A DNA stretch of 64,000 nucleotides from Streptococcus sp. (GCA_030527925.1 JAUMZW010000003.1:1-64000), one strand, 5' to 3'; shown: positions 38,279 through 48,844, counted from the first letter of the stretch. Notes: generated from the letters alone by a model not told the origin. A program made the numbers and translations.

Positions 38279-38395
38279 ATGGCAGAAAAAACTGACCTTG
38301 CGTCAGCCTACCGTAGATTACAAAGTCCTAATATTAAAACTCGTAAACGCGCTTTAAAAATTATTCATGACTATAAGCGCTATGGTAAAAAATAA
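38279..38395 (+). CDS. Small basic protein of 38 residues
   Basis: MAEKTDLASAYRRLQ... to YKRYGKK, a Lys/Arg-rich helical peptide. A full expression unit is visible: -35 TTTACC, 17-nt spacer, -10 TATAAT at 38230-38235, a strong AAGGAGG ribosome site 8 nt before ATG, and a terminator just after the stop. Very similar short proteins occur in other streptococci and I recall them being labelled 'putative metal homeostasis protein', but I cannot confirm a function. It could be missed by standard gene callers because of its size. Confidence 0.75.
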   Translation: MAEKTDLASAYRRLQSPNIKTRKRALKIIHDYKRYGKK

Positions 38396-38396
38396 T

Positions 38397-38432
38397 AAAA
38401 AAGCAGAACATTTCCCTCCGTTCTGCTTTTTT
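38397..38432. terminator. Bidirectional terminator
   Basis: AAAAAAGCAGAAC pairs with GTTCTGCTTTTTT; serves the 38-codon gene (plus) and the stomatin-like gene (minus). Confidence 0.85.
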
Positions 38433-38433
38433 A

Positions 38434-39327
38434 TTATTTTGTTTTTAAAGCTGATAAAATCTCTTGCCTAATATCGTTAACTCCATTAGGATGATTTGAT
38501 AAAAACAGTGTTTGATTACCTTTAGATGCAAATGTATTTAAAGTATCTAAATATTGGTTAGTCAAGAGAATAGCCATAATTTCTGATTCATCCAAACTAA
38601 TGTCTGACTCTTTTAATTCTCGGATAGACTCTGCCAAACCATCAACAATTGCTTTACGTTGTTGAGCGATACCCACCCCATGTAATCGGTCTTTTTCAGC
38701 TTCTGCTTCTGCTGCTGTTACTATTTTAATTTTATCAGCTTCAGCAAGCTCTTGGGCTGCTACACGCTTACGTTGAGCAGCATTAATCTCATTCATAGAT
38801 TGTTTAACTTCTGCATCTGGTTCAACCTTAGTAATCAGGGTTTTAACAATGATATAGCCATAAGTCGACATTTCTTCAGCAACTTGATGTTGAACTTCTA
38901 AAGCAATCTCATCTTTTTTCTCAAACAACTCATCTAAAGTTAATTTTGGAACTGATGAGCGTAAGGCATCCTCAATATAAGATTTAATTTGAGATTCTGG
39001 TTTAATTAATTTATAGTAGGCATCAATAACATTTTGTTCATTAACACGGTACTGAGTCGCAACATTAAGCGTTACAAATACATTATCCTTTGTTTTTGTT
39101 TCCACAATAATTTCAGACTGTAATAAACGCAATTGAATTCGCGCAGCAATACTATCAATTCCTAGCGGAAGTCTAATGTGTATACCACTCATCGCAATTT
39201 TCTTGTATTTCCCAAAACGTTCTATAATGGCAACATTTTGTTGTCGGACAACATATATACTACTAATCATCAAAGATACAACGATAATAAGTAGAACGAT
39301 TAAAATAAAAAATGTAATTGTGAACAT
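38434..39327 (-). CDS. SPFH/stomatin-like (band 7) membrane protein
   Basis: A 297-residue protein with an N-terminal membrane helix (about 4-27), an SPFH domain (VVRQQNVAIIERFGKYKKI...), and an Ala/Glu-rich coiled-coil (about 180-225, AEADKIKIVTAAEAEAEKDRL). Stomatins scaffold membrane microdomains and often regulate proteases or channels. No NfeD partner gene is adjacent. Single gene. Confidence 0.88.
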   Translation of the reverse strand: MFTITFFILIVLLIIVVSLMISSIYVVRQQNVAIIERFGKYKKIAMSGIHIRLPLGIDSIAARIQLRLLQSEIIVETKTKDNVFVTLNVATQYRVNEQNVIDAYYKLIKPESQIKSYIEDALRSSVPKLTLDELFEKKDEIALEVQHQVAEEMSTYGYIIVKTLITKVEPDAEVKQSMNEINAAQRKRVAAQELAEADKIKIVTAAEAEAEKDRLHGVGIAQQRKAIVDGLAESIRELKESDISLDESEIMAILLTNQYLDTLNTFASKGNQTLFLSNHPNGVNDIRQEILSALKTK

Positions 39328-39381
39328 ATCAACGCTCCTTTAATTCATTATATTATATTAAACATTCAAAAACAAGTAAAA

Positions 39382-40632
39382 TCAAACAAGCATGTTATAA
39401 AGAGTTTCATTTCCATGTAAATTAATATAACTAGGGTCAAAAACTGAAAGCCTATCTAATAAAGCATGGTAATCATTTTTATCTGATAGAGTTATCCCTA
39501 TTAATACAGGACCTGTTCCTTTGTTAGCTCTTTTTATATATTCAAATCGTGTGATATCATCATTAGGACCCAAAATATTATTTACAAATTCACGTAAAGC
39601 ACCAGGTCGTTGAGGGAAATTAACAACAAAGTAATGCTTAACTCCATCATATATTAAAGCACGCTCCTCCATCTCCTGCATACGATTGATATCATTATTA
39701 CCTCCAGAAATAATACAAACTACCGTTTGACCTTTAATATCATCTTTTATTTCCTCTAGAGCAGCAATACTTGCTGCCCCTGCTGGCTCTGCAATAATAC
39801 CTTGCTTAGAGTACATATCAATCAGTGTCTCAGATATCAAACCTTCATCAACACCTACTAAATGGTCGACATTTTTACGAGCAACTTCAAATGTAGTTTG
39901 ACCAACTTTTTGGACAGCAATCCCATCAGCGAATTTATCAATTTTAGACAAACTAACAGGGCGTCCCTTATCAAAAGCAGCTCTCATACTTCTAGCTCCA
40001 CTAGCCTCAACACCTATAATTTCAACTTCAGGAGCCTTATCTTTAATATAAGTTGACACACCTGCAATCAGTCCACCTCCACCAACTGGGACTAATACCT
40101 TATCAAATACTACACCTAATTCTTTTGATTGCTCATAGATCTCATAAGCAACTGTTCCTTGACCTGCCTGTACATTAGAATCATCAAAGGGATCAATAAA
40201 GGTCATTCCTTCTTCTCTAGTAAATTCCTGAGCCGCTTTAGCAGAAGCATCAAAGGTATCTCCAACTAATTTTATGGTGACATATTCTCCACCAAAAAAA
40301 CGGACCTGTCCAATCTTTTGTTGTGGCGTTGTCACAGGCATGAAAATCGTTGCAGGAATCTTCATCTCATTACAGGTGAATGCGACACCTTGTGCATGGT
40401 TGCCTGCACTTGCACAAACGACACCTTTATTTTTTTCAATAGCAGTCAATTCATGAATAGCATAGTAGGCACCTCTGATTTTAAAAGACCTAACCTTCTG
40501 CATATTTTCTCTTTTAAGATAAATTCTTGCTTGGTACTTTTCTGACAGGTAACGATCAAAATCTAGCGGTGTTTTCTCAACGACATTTTCTAAAACATAA
40601 TAGGCATTTTTTATATCTTTTGCTGAAATCAT
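39382..40632 (-). CDS. ilvA: Threonine dehydratase (biosynthetic)
   Basis: A 416-residue PLP enzyme converting threonine to 2-oxobutyrate, the first step to isoleucine. The PLP Lys is in VRSFKIRGAYYAI, the PLP phosphate loop is PVGGGGLIAGV, and a C-terminal ACT-like regulatory domain (about 330-416) binds isoleucine. It is shorter than the E. coli enzyme (one ACT-like domain instead of two). Last of the ilvB-N-C-A set, 68 nt after ilvC. Confidence 0.93.
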   Translation of the reverse strand: MISAKDIKNAYYVLENVVEKTPLDFDRYLSEKYQARIYLKRENMQKVRSFKIRGAYYAIHELTAIEKNKGVVCASAGNHAQGVAFTCNEMKIPATIFMPVTTPQQKIGQVRFFGGEYVTIKLVGDTFDASAKAAQEFTREEGMTFIDPFDDSNVQAGQGTVAYEIYEQSKELGVVFDKVLVPVGGGGLIAGVSTYIKDKAPEVEIIGVEASGARSMRAAFDKGRPVSLSKIDKFADGIAVQKVGQTTFEVARKNVDHLVGVDEGLISETLIDMYSKQGIIAEPAGAASIAALEEIKDDIKGQTVVCIISGGNNDINRMQEMEERALIYDGVKHYFVVNFPQRPGALREFVNNILGPNDDITRFEYIKRANKGTGPVLIGITLSDKNDYHALLDRLSVFDPSYINLHGNETLYNMLV

Positions 40633-40663
40633 TTTATCTTTCTATGTTCTCCTCATATAGACA

Positions 40664-40692
40664 CAAATAACACTGACTTGCAGTGCTATTTG
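40664..40692 (-). other. Intercistronic hairpin between ilvC and ilvA
   Basis: CAAATAACACTG pairs with CAGTGCTATTTG (one mismatch), loop ACTTG, not followed by a T-run. A probable mRNA-processing or stability element rather than a full terminator. Confidence 0.5.
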
Positions 40693-40700
40693 AGTATTTC

Positions 40701-41738
<1,038 letters not shown>

Positions 41739-41755
41739 TTATTTCTCTTTTTAAA

Positions 41756-42232
41756 CTAATCTCTCGTAAAACCAGTTGTTCCGGTTCTAGCTACATTGCG
41801 AATACCATACGGTTTAATAACACGTAATAAGGCATTTATTTTTTCTTCATTACCTGTCATCTGTAAGGTAATAGTTTTCGGAGCAACATCAACGATGCTT
41901 ACCCTAAAAGGTTGAATAATTGCTAAAATTTCGGCACGTTTAGAAGGAGGTGCAGATATCTTAACAAGAATCACTTCTCTTTCCAAATGAGGAATGTCGG
42001 TAATATCTCTAACTCGTATCACATCAATTAAACGATTTAATTGTTTTATAATCTGTTCCACTTCAACTAAATTTTCAACATCAATAATAACAGTTATTCT
42101 CGAAATGTTATCAATGTCTGTCTGACCCACTGAAATTGATTCAATACTAACCTGCCTTCTAGACAAGACACCTGTGAAACGATTCAATACTCCTGTTGAA
42201 TTATAAAGTTTGGCTGTAATCATTCTACGCAT
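41756..42232 (-). CDS. ilvN: Acetolactate synthase small (regulatory) subunit
   Basis: A 158-residue protein. The N-terminal ACT domain (MITAKLYNSTGVLNRFTGVLSRR) gives valine feedback, and the C-terminal domain contacts the catalytic subunit. It overlaps the end of ilvB by 8 nt. Confidence 0.95.
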   Translation of the reverse strand: MRRMITAKLYNSTGVLNRFTGVLSRRQVSIESISVGQTDIDNISRITVIIDVENLVEVEQIIKQLNRLIDVIRVRDITDIPHLEREVILVKISAPPSKRAEILAIIQPFRVSIVDVAPKTITLQMTGNEEKINALLRVIKPYGIRNVARTGTTGFTRD

Positions 42233-43928
42233 TAAATCTTACCCCCAACATCTCACTATTTGATTTTCCTGTAGGGACCATCGGATAAACATGTTCCCGA
42301 TTTGAGATACTTACCTCAATTAGGGTAGGACGATTCTCTAACATTACTTTCAAATCTTCTTCGATTGTTTGTGGATTTGTAAATTTGTAATGACTGATAC
42401 CATATGCTTCTGCAAGTAATTGGAAATTTGGCTCATCATCAAAAGTTGACTCGCTACGGTGCTCTTCATAGAAGGATTCTTGCCATTGTCTCACCATTCC
42501 TAGAGAATGATTATTAATTAAAACGACTTTTATTGGGACACCATAACCATTTAATATTGCCAATTCTTGGTTAGTCATTTGAAATCCACCATCTCCAACA
42601 AAAAGAACAACCTCTGCTTCTGGATTAGCTAATTTAGCACCTATAGCAGCGGGAATTCCGAATCCCATAGTCCCAAGTCCACCAGAGGTTATTAATTGAC
42701 GTTCTTTTTTAAATGGATAAAATTGTGATACCCACATCTGATGTTGACCTACATCCGTAACAACAATTGCTTCACCTTTGGTTAACTTTCCAACTATCTC
42801 AATCACATGTTGAGGTTTAATGACTTTTTCATCAAAATCATAGCCAAATGGTGCTTTAGCCATGTTTGCTAAAACTTTGTCTACCCATTTAGTATAATTG
42901 GTTGGAACAGTGTCAAATGATAGTAACGTTTCTAAAGCTAATTTAGCATCTCCAACAACAGGGATTTGAGTTTCGACTACTTTACCAATTTCAGCTGCAT
43001 CAATATCAATATGAGCCACAACCGCCTTTTTAGCAAAGGTATTAGGATTCCCAGTTAGACGATCAGCAAAGCGAGAACCAAAATTAATAATAAAGTCGCT
43101 CTCAACCAAAGAGATATTAGCAGCGTAAGAACCGTGCATCCCTCCCATACCTAAAGATAAGCGATGGTCTGTAGGAATAACTCCTATACTTAATAGAGTT
43201 GACACAACGGGAATGTTATAACGTTCTGCAAATGCTACCAATTCTTTAGAAGCTCCAGAATAGTTAACACCACCTCCAGCTACAATAATTGGTTTTTTAG
43301 AAACTGATAATTGTTCTAAAAGACGTTTCAATTGTAGTCCATTTGGCTCTAATACAGGTTGGTAACTAGGAATATCAATATTAGAATCGTATACAGTATC
43401 CGTTACATGCTCTGAAATATCTTTTGGTAAATCAATAACTACAGGACCTGGTCTACCTGTAAGAGCAATATGCACAGCTTCTGTAACAATTCTAGGGATA
43501 TCTTTAACATTGCGTATTTGGTAATTATATTTTGTAATTGGCATTGTTACACCAATAATATCAGCTTCTTGGAAAGCATCCTTACCTATTCCTGCTGTAG
43601 CAACTTGACCTGTAAATACTAATAAAGGAACACTATCTCCCATAGCATCAGCAATTCCTGTGATGGCATTAGTGGCTCCTGGTCCACTAGTTACGACAGA
43701 AACACCAATTCTACCAGTAGACTTAGCATAACCTTCTGCTTCATGAAGGGCTCCTTGTTCGTGTCTTGCTAAAATGTGCTTAATATCTTTAAAACCATAT
43801 ATAGCGTCATAAAGAGGTAAGACTGCACCACCTGGATATCCAAAAATAGTATCTACCCCTAGATTCTTCAAAGTTTCTAATACTAACTCTGAGCCATTTT
43901 TTGGTTCATCTAATTTAATTTCTTCCAC
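42225..43928 (-). CDS. ilvB: Acetolactate synthase large (catalytic) subunit
   Basis: A 567-residue thiamine-diphosphate enzyme. The catalytic Glu lies in ILARHEQGALHEAEGYA and the ThDP/Mg motif is GDGGFQMTNQELA...INNHSLG. It condenses pyruvate with pyruvate or 2-oxobutyrate. First gene of the ilv cluster, behind CodY-like boxes. Confidence 0.96.
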   Translation of the reverse strand: MEEIKLDEPKNGSELVLETLKNLGVDTIFGYPGGAVLPLYDAIYGFKDIKHILARHEQGALHEAEGYAKSTGRIGVSVVTSGPGATNAITGIADAMGDSVPLLVFTGQVATAGIGKDAFQEADIIGVTMPITKYNYQIRNVKDIPRIVTEAVHIALTGRPGPVVIDLPKDISEHVTDTVYDSNIDIPSYQPVLEPNGLQLKRLLEQLSVSKKPIIVAGGGVNYSGASKELVAFAERYNIPVVSTLLSIGVIPTDHRLSLGMGGMHGSYAANISLVESDFIINFGSRFADRLTGNPNTFAKKAVVAHIDIDAAEIGKVVETQIPVVGDAKLALETLLSFDTVPTNYTKWVDKVLANMAKAPFGYDFDEKVIKPQHVIEIVGKLTKGEAIVVTDVGQHQMWVSQFYPFKKERQLITSGGLGTMGFGIPAAIGAKLANPEAEVVLFVGDGGFQMTNQELAILNGYGVPIKVVLINNHSLGMVRQWQESFYEEHRSESTFDDEPNFQLLAEAYGISHYKFTNPQTIEEDLKVMLENRPTLIEVSISNREHVYPMVPTGKSNSEMLGVRFNA

Positions 43929-44107
43929 GATTTCCTCCTTCTTTATCTATTGTTCAAATTTTCTAAAAATTCAAATGCTTACTGTATATAATAACACTTT
44001 AAAAAAATTTTGCAATAGAAGTTTCTTAGTTTCTAACATCAAATGTTAAAAATATTGCTCAGTTTACTATAAATTTCTTAAAATTTTCTTTATACTTGTG
44101 TATTACA
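43929..44107 (-). promoter_or_regulatory. ilvB promoter with CodY-like boxes
   Basis: A promoter with -35 TTGCAA (44010-44015), 16-nt spacer and -10 TATTAT (43988-43993). Just downstream of the -10, AATTTTCTAAAAATT (43957-43971) matches the CodY consensus at 14 of 15 positions. A second box, AAATTTCTTAAAATT (44071-44085), matches at 13 of 15. The position over the transcript start fits repression by CodY when isoleucine, leucine and valine are abundant. No T-box is evident. Confidence 0.6.
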
Positions 44108-44108
44108 A

Positions 44109-44138
44109 AAAAGATTGAGAAATCACTCTCAATCTTTT
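44109..44138 (-). terminator. Terminator of fakA
   Basis: A 12-bp perfect stem (AAAAGATTGAGA and complement), loop AATCAC, flanked by T's on the minus strand. Confidence 0.85.
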
Positions 44139-44161
44139 AAATCATTTATAAACTTTTATCA

Positions 44162-45820
44162 CTATTCTACACTCATGAGATATGGGTAAACAGGCTGATC
44201 TCCTTGGTGGACTTCAACTTCAATATCCTCAAATTGTGACTCTATGAAATCAACTAACTGCTCTACAATTGTCCTATTACCATCTTGCCCAATATAAAGC
44301 GTGACAATTTCACTGTCTTCTGTAATCATTTTTAGCAAAGTATCTTTAGTTGCATCCAAAACATCTGATTTTGAAACAACAATCTTTCCTTCAACCATAC
44401 CAATAAAATCATTTTTATGAATATCTAAACCATCAATCGTTGTATCACGAACGGCAAAAGTCACACTTCCACTAACAACATCAGATAAACTATCTGTCAT
44501 AGCCTGTTGATTTTCAGTTAAAGATTTATTAGCATCAAACACTAATAAACTTGTTAAAGCTTGTGGAACTGTTTTGGTTTCAACAACCACAGCTGGAATA
44601 GTGGATACTTCTGCTGCTGATTGAGCAGCCATGAAAATATTTTTATTATTAGGTAAGATAATAATATTTTCAACATTTAGAGAATCAATGGCTTTAACAA
44701 TATCCTCTGTTGAAGGATTCATTGTCTGACCACCAGAAATGATATAATCAACACCTTGAGATTTTAATATCTCCGATAAGCCTTCACCAGCAACAACAGC
44801 AATAATTCCATACGGTTTCTTAGGTAGATTAGTAGCCACAGTCTTTTGAACCTCATGCTCATGTTGGCTTCTCATGTTATCTACTTTAACTTTTACAAGA
44901 GCTCCGTATTTCAAACCTTCTTGCATCACTAAGCCTGGATCTTCTGTATGGACATGCACCTTCACAATCTCATCATCATTGACAACAAGTAACGAGTCTC
45001 CAAGTCCACTTAAATACCCTTGAAACTCTTCGTAATCAAATTCTTTTGAGTAAGTTGGTCCCTTACGTAAAGCAACCATAATTTCGGTACAATAACCAAA
45101 AGTTATTTCTTCAGTTGCAATATGACCTGCAACTGATTTGTGGTGTTCTGCATTAATCATTTCTGACATATTAGCAGGTGTTGCTTGAAATTCTTCTGAG
45201 GCAATATATTCACCTGTCAATGCAGACAAAAAACCTTCATAAATATAAACCAAGCCTTGACCACCAGAATCTACAACACCTACTTCTTTAAGAACAGGTA
45301 ACATTTCAGGTGTTTTAGCAAGAGCTCGTTTTGCTCCTTCTAATGTAGCAGTCATCACTTCAACCACATCATCAGACTCTTCTGACTTCTTCAAAGCTGC
45401 TGTCGCAGCTCCCCTTGATACTGTTAAAATGGTTCCTTCTACAGGTTTCATTACAGCTTTATAAGCAACTTCGACACCCATTTGAAAAGCTTGAGCTAGT
45501 TCTTTACCATCAAGTTCAGTTTTATCTTTAATACTTTGACCGAATCCTCTGAATAACTGAGAGGTGATGACACCAGAGTTTCCTCGTGCCCCCATTAAAA
45601 GTCCTTTTGATAAAATTTGTCCAACTTCTCCAACTGTAGATGCAGGCTTATCTGAAACTTCCTTTGCACCGTTTTCCATTGTCATCCCCATGTTAGTTCC
45701 AGTATCTCCATCAGGAACCGGAAAAACATTTAGAGAATTAACATACTCCACTTGGTTCCCTAAACGTGTACTAGCAGCTTGAACCATCTCTTGGAATAAA
45801 CTTGTTGTGATCTTTGACAC
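44162..45820 (-). CDS. fakA: Fatty acid kinase catalytic subunit FakA (DAK2 domain)
   Basis: A 552-residue kinase that phosphorylates fatty acids presented by a FakB (DegV) protein, feeding exogenous fatty acids into phospholipids. The N-terminal DAK2 nucleotide domain has VPDGDTGTNM and MGARGNSGVITSQL; a central and a C-terminal domain follow. No fakB is in view, as is usual. It overlaps the Asp23 gene by one base. Confidence 0.92.
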   Translation of the reverse strand: MSKITTSLFQEMVQAASTRLGNQVEYVNSLNVFPVPDGDTGTNMGMTMENGAKEVSDKPASTVGEVGQILSKGLLMGARGNSGVITSQLFRGFGQSIKDKTELDGKELAQAFQMGVEVAYKAVMKPVEGTILTVSRGAATAALKKSEESDDVVEVMTATLEGAKRALAKTPEMLPVLKEVGVVDSGGQGLVYIYEGFLSALTGEYIASEEFQATPANMSEMINAEHHKSVAGHIATEEITFGYCTEIMVALRKGPTYSKEFDYEEFQGYLSGLGDSLLVVNDDEIVKVHVHTEDPGLVMQEGLKYGALVKVKVDNMRSQHEHEVQKTVATNLPKKPYGIIAVVAGEGLSEILKSQGVDYIISGGQTMNPSTEDIVKAIDSLNVENIIILPNNKNIFMAAQSAAEVSTIPAVVVETKTVPQALTSLLVFDANKSLTENQQAMTDSLSDVVSGSVTFAVRDTTIDGLDIHKNDFIGMVEGKIVVSKSDVLDATKDTLLKMITEDSEIVTLYIGQDGNRTIVEQLVDFIESQFEDIEVEVHQGDQPVYPYLMSVE

Positions 45821-46185
45821 TAATCTTCTCCTACCACTTTAATATTTTGAATATAGACATTTACAGCATCAACTAAAAGTCCCAATTGATTTTCAAGATT
45901 AAATTTTACACATTCTTGAATATTTTTAGAAACTTCACTGATTTTAACACCATAACTCATTACAGTGTACAAATCTACAGAGATACCCTTATCTGTGGAT
46001 TTAACAACAACACCCTTAGCATAATTTTCTTTACGGAGAAGAGCATTAAAGTTATCCTTGATAGTACTTTTACTTGCCATCCCTACGACACCAAAAATCT
46101 CCGTTGCTGAACCTCCAACAACAGTTGCAATGACACTATCAGCCAACTCAATCTGGCCATCTTTCGTATTAATTTTAACAGTCAT
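45820..46185 (-). CDS. Asp23/Gls24 family envelope stress protein (YloU-like)
   Basis: A 121-residue protein of the alkaline shock family, with AKGVVVKSTDKGISVDLYTVMSYGVKI in the middle. The pairing YloU-like/FakA is conserved in Firmicutes and hints at a link with membrane lipid status. No signal peptide or membrane helix. Confidence 0.88.
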   Translation of the reverse strand: MTVKINTKDGQIELADSVIATVVGGSATEIFGVVGMASKSTIKDNFNALLRKENYAKGVVVKSTDKGISVDLYTVMSYGVKISEVSKNIQECVKFNLENQLGLLVDAVNVYIQNIKVVGED

Positions 46186-46272
46186 ACTACTACCTCAAAA
46201 AAGTTTCTATCACTTTATTTTATCATAGATTTGAAATCTTGTAAAAAAATAGTTTTATAGCAACAAACAACG

Positions 46273-46294
46273 AAAAAAAGCCCGTAGGCTTTTA
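46273..46294 (-). terminator. Terminator of rpmB
   Basis: Short GC-rich stem AAAGCC/GGCTTT followed by a T-run on the minus strand. Confidence 0.75.
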
Positions 46295-46302
46295 TCACAA
46301 AA

Positions 46303-46491
46303 TTATACGCGTTCTACTTTACCAGATTTAAGAGCACGAGCTGATGCCCAAACTTTTTTAGGTTTGCCATCGATTAAAACCGTTACTTTTTGAAGATTTG
46401 GTTTAACTGTACGCTTTGTTTGGTTCATTGCATGAGAACGGTTGTTTCCTGAAACAGTTTTACGTCCAGTAAAATAACATACTTTAGCCAT
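46303..46491 (-). CDS. rpmB: 50S ribosomal protein L28
   Basis: A 62-residue basic protein ([27 protein letters not shown]...). The zinc-binding cysteine set is absent apart from Cys5, so it is the zinc-independent form. Single gene with a GGAGG ribosome site and its own terminator. Confidence 0.96.
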   Translation of the reverse strand: MAKVCYFTGRKTVSGNNRSHAMNQTKRTVKPNLQKVTVLIDGKPKKVWASARALKSGKVERV

Positions 46492-46605
46492 CTATCTATT
46501 CCTCCTGATAAAATTAGGTTTTCCACCACATGTAATATCTATAATATCACAATTTTAAAAAACAAGCAAGAAATTTAAAAATATTTTCTATTAATTTGAT
46601 TTAAA

Positions 46606-46636
46606 AGAAAAAGTTACCCCTAAAAGGTAACTTTTC
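46606..46636 (-). terminator. Terminator of fba
   Basis: AAAAGTTACC pairs with GGTAACTTTT with a CCTAAA-type loop, directly after the fba stop codon. Confidence 0.85.
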
Positions 46637-46651
46637 ATCTATCTATTCTGA

Positions 46652-47533
46652 TTAAGCTTTGTTTGCTGAACCAAATACATCGATACGTTCTTCAACTGAT
46701 TCTTGGATAGCTTTAACACCTGGAGCCAAGAATTTACGCGGGTCAAAGAGTTTTTTCTTGTCGTATTCTGCTTCATTTGCAGCGTAATCTGCAGCAAATT
46801 TACGAGTAGCGTTAGAGAATGCGATTTGGCATTCAGTATTAACGTTAACTTTAGCAACACCTAAACGGATAGCTTCTTGAATTTGGTCATCAGGAATACC
46901 TGAACCACCGTGAAGAACGATTGGGAAACCTGGAACAGCTTCAGTTAATTTCTTCAAGTGATCTAAAGCAAGACCTTCCCAGTTTGCAGGGTATGGTCCG
47001 TGGATATTTCCAATACCAGCTGCTAAGAAGTCAATACCAGTTTCAACCATAGCTTTAGCATCTTCGATTGGTGCCAATTCACCTCTACCAACGATACCAT
47101 CTTCTTCTCCACCGATAGTACCAACTTCAGCTTCCACTGAGATACCTTTAGCGTGTGCTAATTTTACAACTTCACGAGCTTTTTCTAAGTTTTCTTCAAC
47201 TGGAAGATGTGACCCATCAAACATGATTGAAGTATAACCAACTTCGATACACTCAAGAGCATCTTCATAATGACCATGGTCTAAATGAATAGCAACTGGT
47301 ACTGTAATACCCATTGATTCAACAAGTGATTCAATCAATGTTTTACAAACTTTGTAACCACCCATATATTTAGCAGCACCCATAGAAGTTTGGATTAATA
47401 CTGGAGCTTGTTTAGCTTCTGCTGCACGCAAGATTGCTTGTGTCCACTCAAGGTTATTTGTGTTAAATCCACCAACTGCATAACCATTGTCACGAGCTGC
47501 TTGGACAAATTTTTCTGCTGAAACGATTGCCAT
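46652..47533 (-). CDS. fba: Fructose-bisphosphate aldolase, class II
   Basis: A 293-residue zinc aldolase of glycolysis. Zinc and substrate motifs are VAIHLDHGHYEDALECIEVGYTSIMFDGSHLP, HGPYPANW and VLHGGSGIPDDQIQ. Strong GGAGG ribosome site, as expected for a highly expressed gene. Single-gene unit. Confidence 0.96.
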   Translation of the reverse strand: MAIVSAEKFVQAARDNGYAVGGFNTNNLEWTQAILRAAEAKQAPVLIQTSMGAAKYMGGYKVCKTLIESLVESMGITVPVAIHLDHGHYEDALECIEVGYTSIMFDGSHLPVEENLEKAREVVKLAHAKGISVEAEVGTIGGEEDGIVGRGELAPIEDAKAMVETGIDFLAAGIGNIHGPYPANWEGLALDHLKKLTEAVPGFPIVLHGGSGIPDDQIQEAIRLGVAKVNVNTECQIAFSNATRKFAADYAANEAEYDKKKLFDPRKFLAPGVKAIQESVEERIDVFGSANKA

Positions 47534-47696
47534 TTTTAAAAGGCCTCCTATTTATTTTTTGAGAATTGACTGAACCATTCCCTTTTACATTGTACATTTT
47601 AGCACAATTCCCTTAAAAAAACTAGTATTTGTTGATAACTTCACGTAATTCTTTCAAAATTTATCAAAAGTTTTCAAATTCTATTATTTAAGCATA

Positions 47697-47726
47697 AAAA
47701 AAGCGAACCTTAAGGTTCGCTTTTTT
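47697..47726. terminator. Terminator downstream of tRNA-Leu
   Basis: A perfect 22-bp palindrome (47701-47722) of the arm AAGCGAACCTT flanked by A and T runs. It can end transcription in both directions. Confidence 0.85.
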
Positions 47727-47811
47727 GCGGAGAGTGGGACTTGAACCCACACGACCTAAAGCGGTCACAGGATCCTTAGTCCTGCGCGTCTGCCAATTCC
47801 GCCATCCCCGC
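47726..47811 (-). tRNA. tRNA-Leu, anticodon AAG
   Basis: An 86-nt class II tRNA. The acceptor stem GCGGGGA pairs with TCTCCGC (one G-T), discriminator A73. The anticodon loop CTAAGGA lies between CAGGA and TCCTG, giving AAG, which reads CUU and CUC. The variable arm and TTCAAGTC T-loop are present. The 3' CCA is not encoded. It stands alone between fba and the hydrolase gene. Confidence 0.93.
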
Positions 47812-47855
47812 TACAACAGAATAAATTATATCAAGTTATTCTATTGCTGTCAATA

Positions 47856-48782
47856 CTATTTGTCGTATTTCTTTAAAAAGCTAGTAATTTTATCTTCATA
47901 GATCTTTGGATTCTTTTCAAAAGATTTTGCATGACCTGCCCCTTTAGCTACATATAACTCTTTAGGAGCTTTACTTGCTTTATAGTTTTCATAAACCATT
48001 TGAGTCGGAACAAAGGTATCTTTACTACCATGTATAAAAAGTATTGGTAAGTGATTTTTTTTCAATTGCTTAACACTACTTGCTTGTCCATAAGAGAAGC
48101 CCGCTCTTATCTTAGAAAGTGAAGAAACTTCATATAATATAGGAAAAGCCGGCAGATGATACATTTCTTTAGCCTGAAATTTTAATTCATCCCATACACT
48201 AGTATATCCACAATCTTCTATAATTGTTTTAACTTCTGATGGTAAGGTTTCTCCACTTGCCATCATGACAGTAGCTGCACCCATCGAAACACCAAATAGA
48301 TTGATGTCAGTAGCATGCATTTCATCGACTAAATATTTAGACCATTTTATGACGTTCAACCTATCGTTCCAACCGTACCCAATCAACTCACCTTCACTAT
48401 CTCCGTGAGCCATATTATCAGGTATTAACACGTTGTATCCTAGTTTATGAAAAAGCCAAGCATAAGCCTTCATATTTTTTTTACTATTTGTGAAACCATG
48501 AACAGTAATCACTGTACGAGTAGTCGGCTTTTCTGAAGGTACATACCAGGCATCTTGTTTCACTCCAAGATTAGTCATTTCAAGCGTTGTTTTCTCTAAT
48601 TTATCAAAATTTTGTTCATAAATATATAAAGGGTCTGTTTTTTTCCGTTTACTATAGTTGATAAAAGACTTTTCACCACGTACTTGTGCAACGTGGAAAA
48701 AATAAAAACTTGCCCCTAATGTTACTAAAAATATGGCGAATACTATTCCAAATATTAAACGTCCTAATTTTCTTTTTTTCAT
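47856..48782 (-). CDS. Membrane-anchored alpha/beta hydrolase
   Basis: A 308-residue protein with an N-terminal membrane helix (about 8-30) and an extracellular alpha/beta-hydrolase domain. The nucleophile is in GVSMGAA, the acid in HGSKDTFVP and the catalytic His in GAGHAKS; the oxyanion segment is VHGFTNSKKNM. Substrate unknown; relatives are annotated as esterases or peptidase S9-like. It follows pyrG across a terminator. Confidence 0.85.
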   Translation of the reverse strand: MKKRKLGRLIFGIVFAIFLVTLGASFYFFHVAQVRGEKSFINYSKRKKTDPLYIYEQNFDKLEKTTLEMTNLGVKQDAWYVPSEKPTTRTVITVHGFTNSKKNMKAYAWLFHKLGYNVLIPDNMAHGDSEGELIGYGWNDRLNVIKWSKYLVDEMHATDINLFGVSMGAATVMMASGETLPSEVKTIIEDCGYTSVWDELKFQAKEMYHLPAFPILYEVSSLSKIRAGFSYGQASSVKQLKKNHLPILFIHGSKDTFVPTQMVYENYKASKAPKELYVAKGAGHAKSFEKNPKIYEDKITSFLKKYDK

Positions 48783-48815
48783 CATTTTTCTCTAACTCTA
48801 ATAATAGGCGAAAAA

Positions 48816-48838
48816 GGAATAGACACAGTCTATTCTTC
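48816..48838 (-). terminator. Terminator of pyrG
   Basis: GAATAGAC pairs with GTCTATTC, followed by CCTTTTTC on the minus strand. Confidence 0.7.
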
Positions 48839-48844
48839 TTTCCT

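Noticed and set aside
43929..44161. T-box riboswitch upstream of ilvB
   Set aside because: No T-box consensus (TGGNACCGCG-like) or antiterminator structure; the hairpin at 44109-44138 belongs to the upstream fakA gene.
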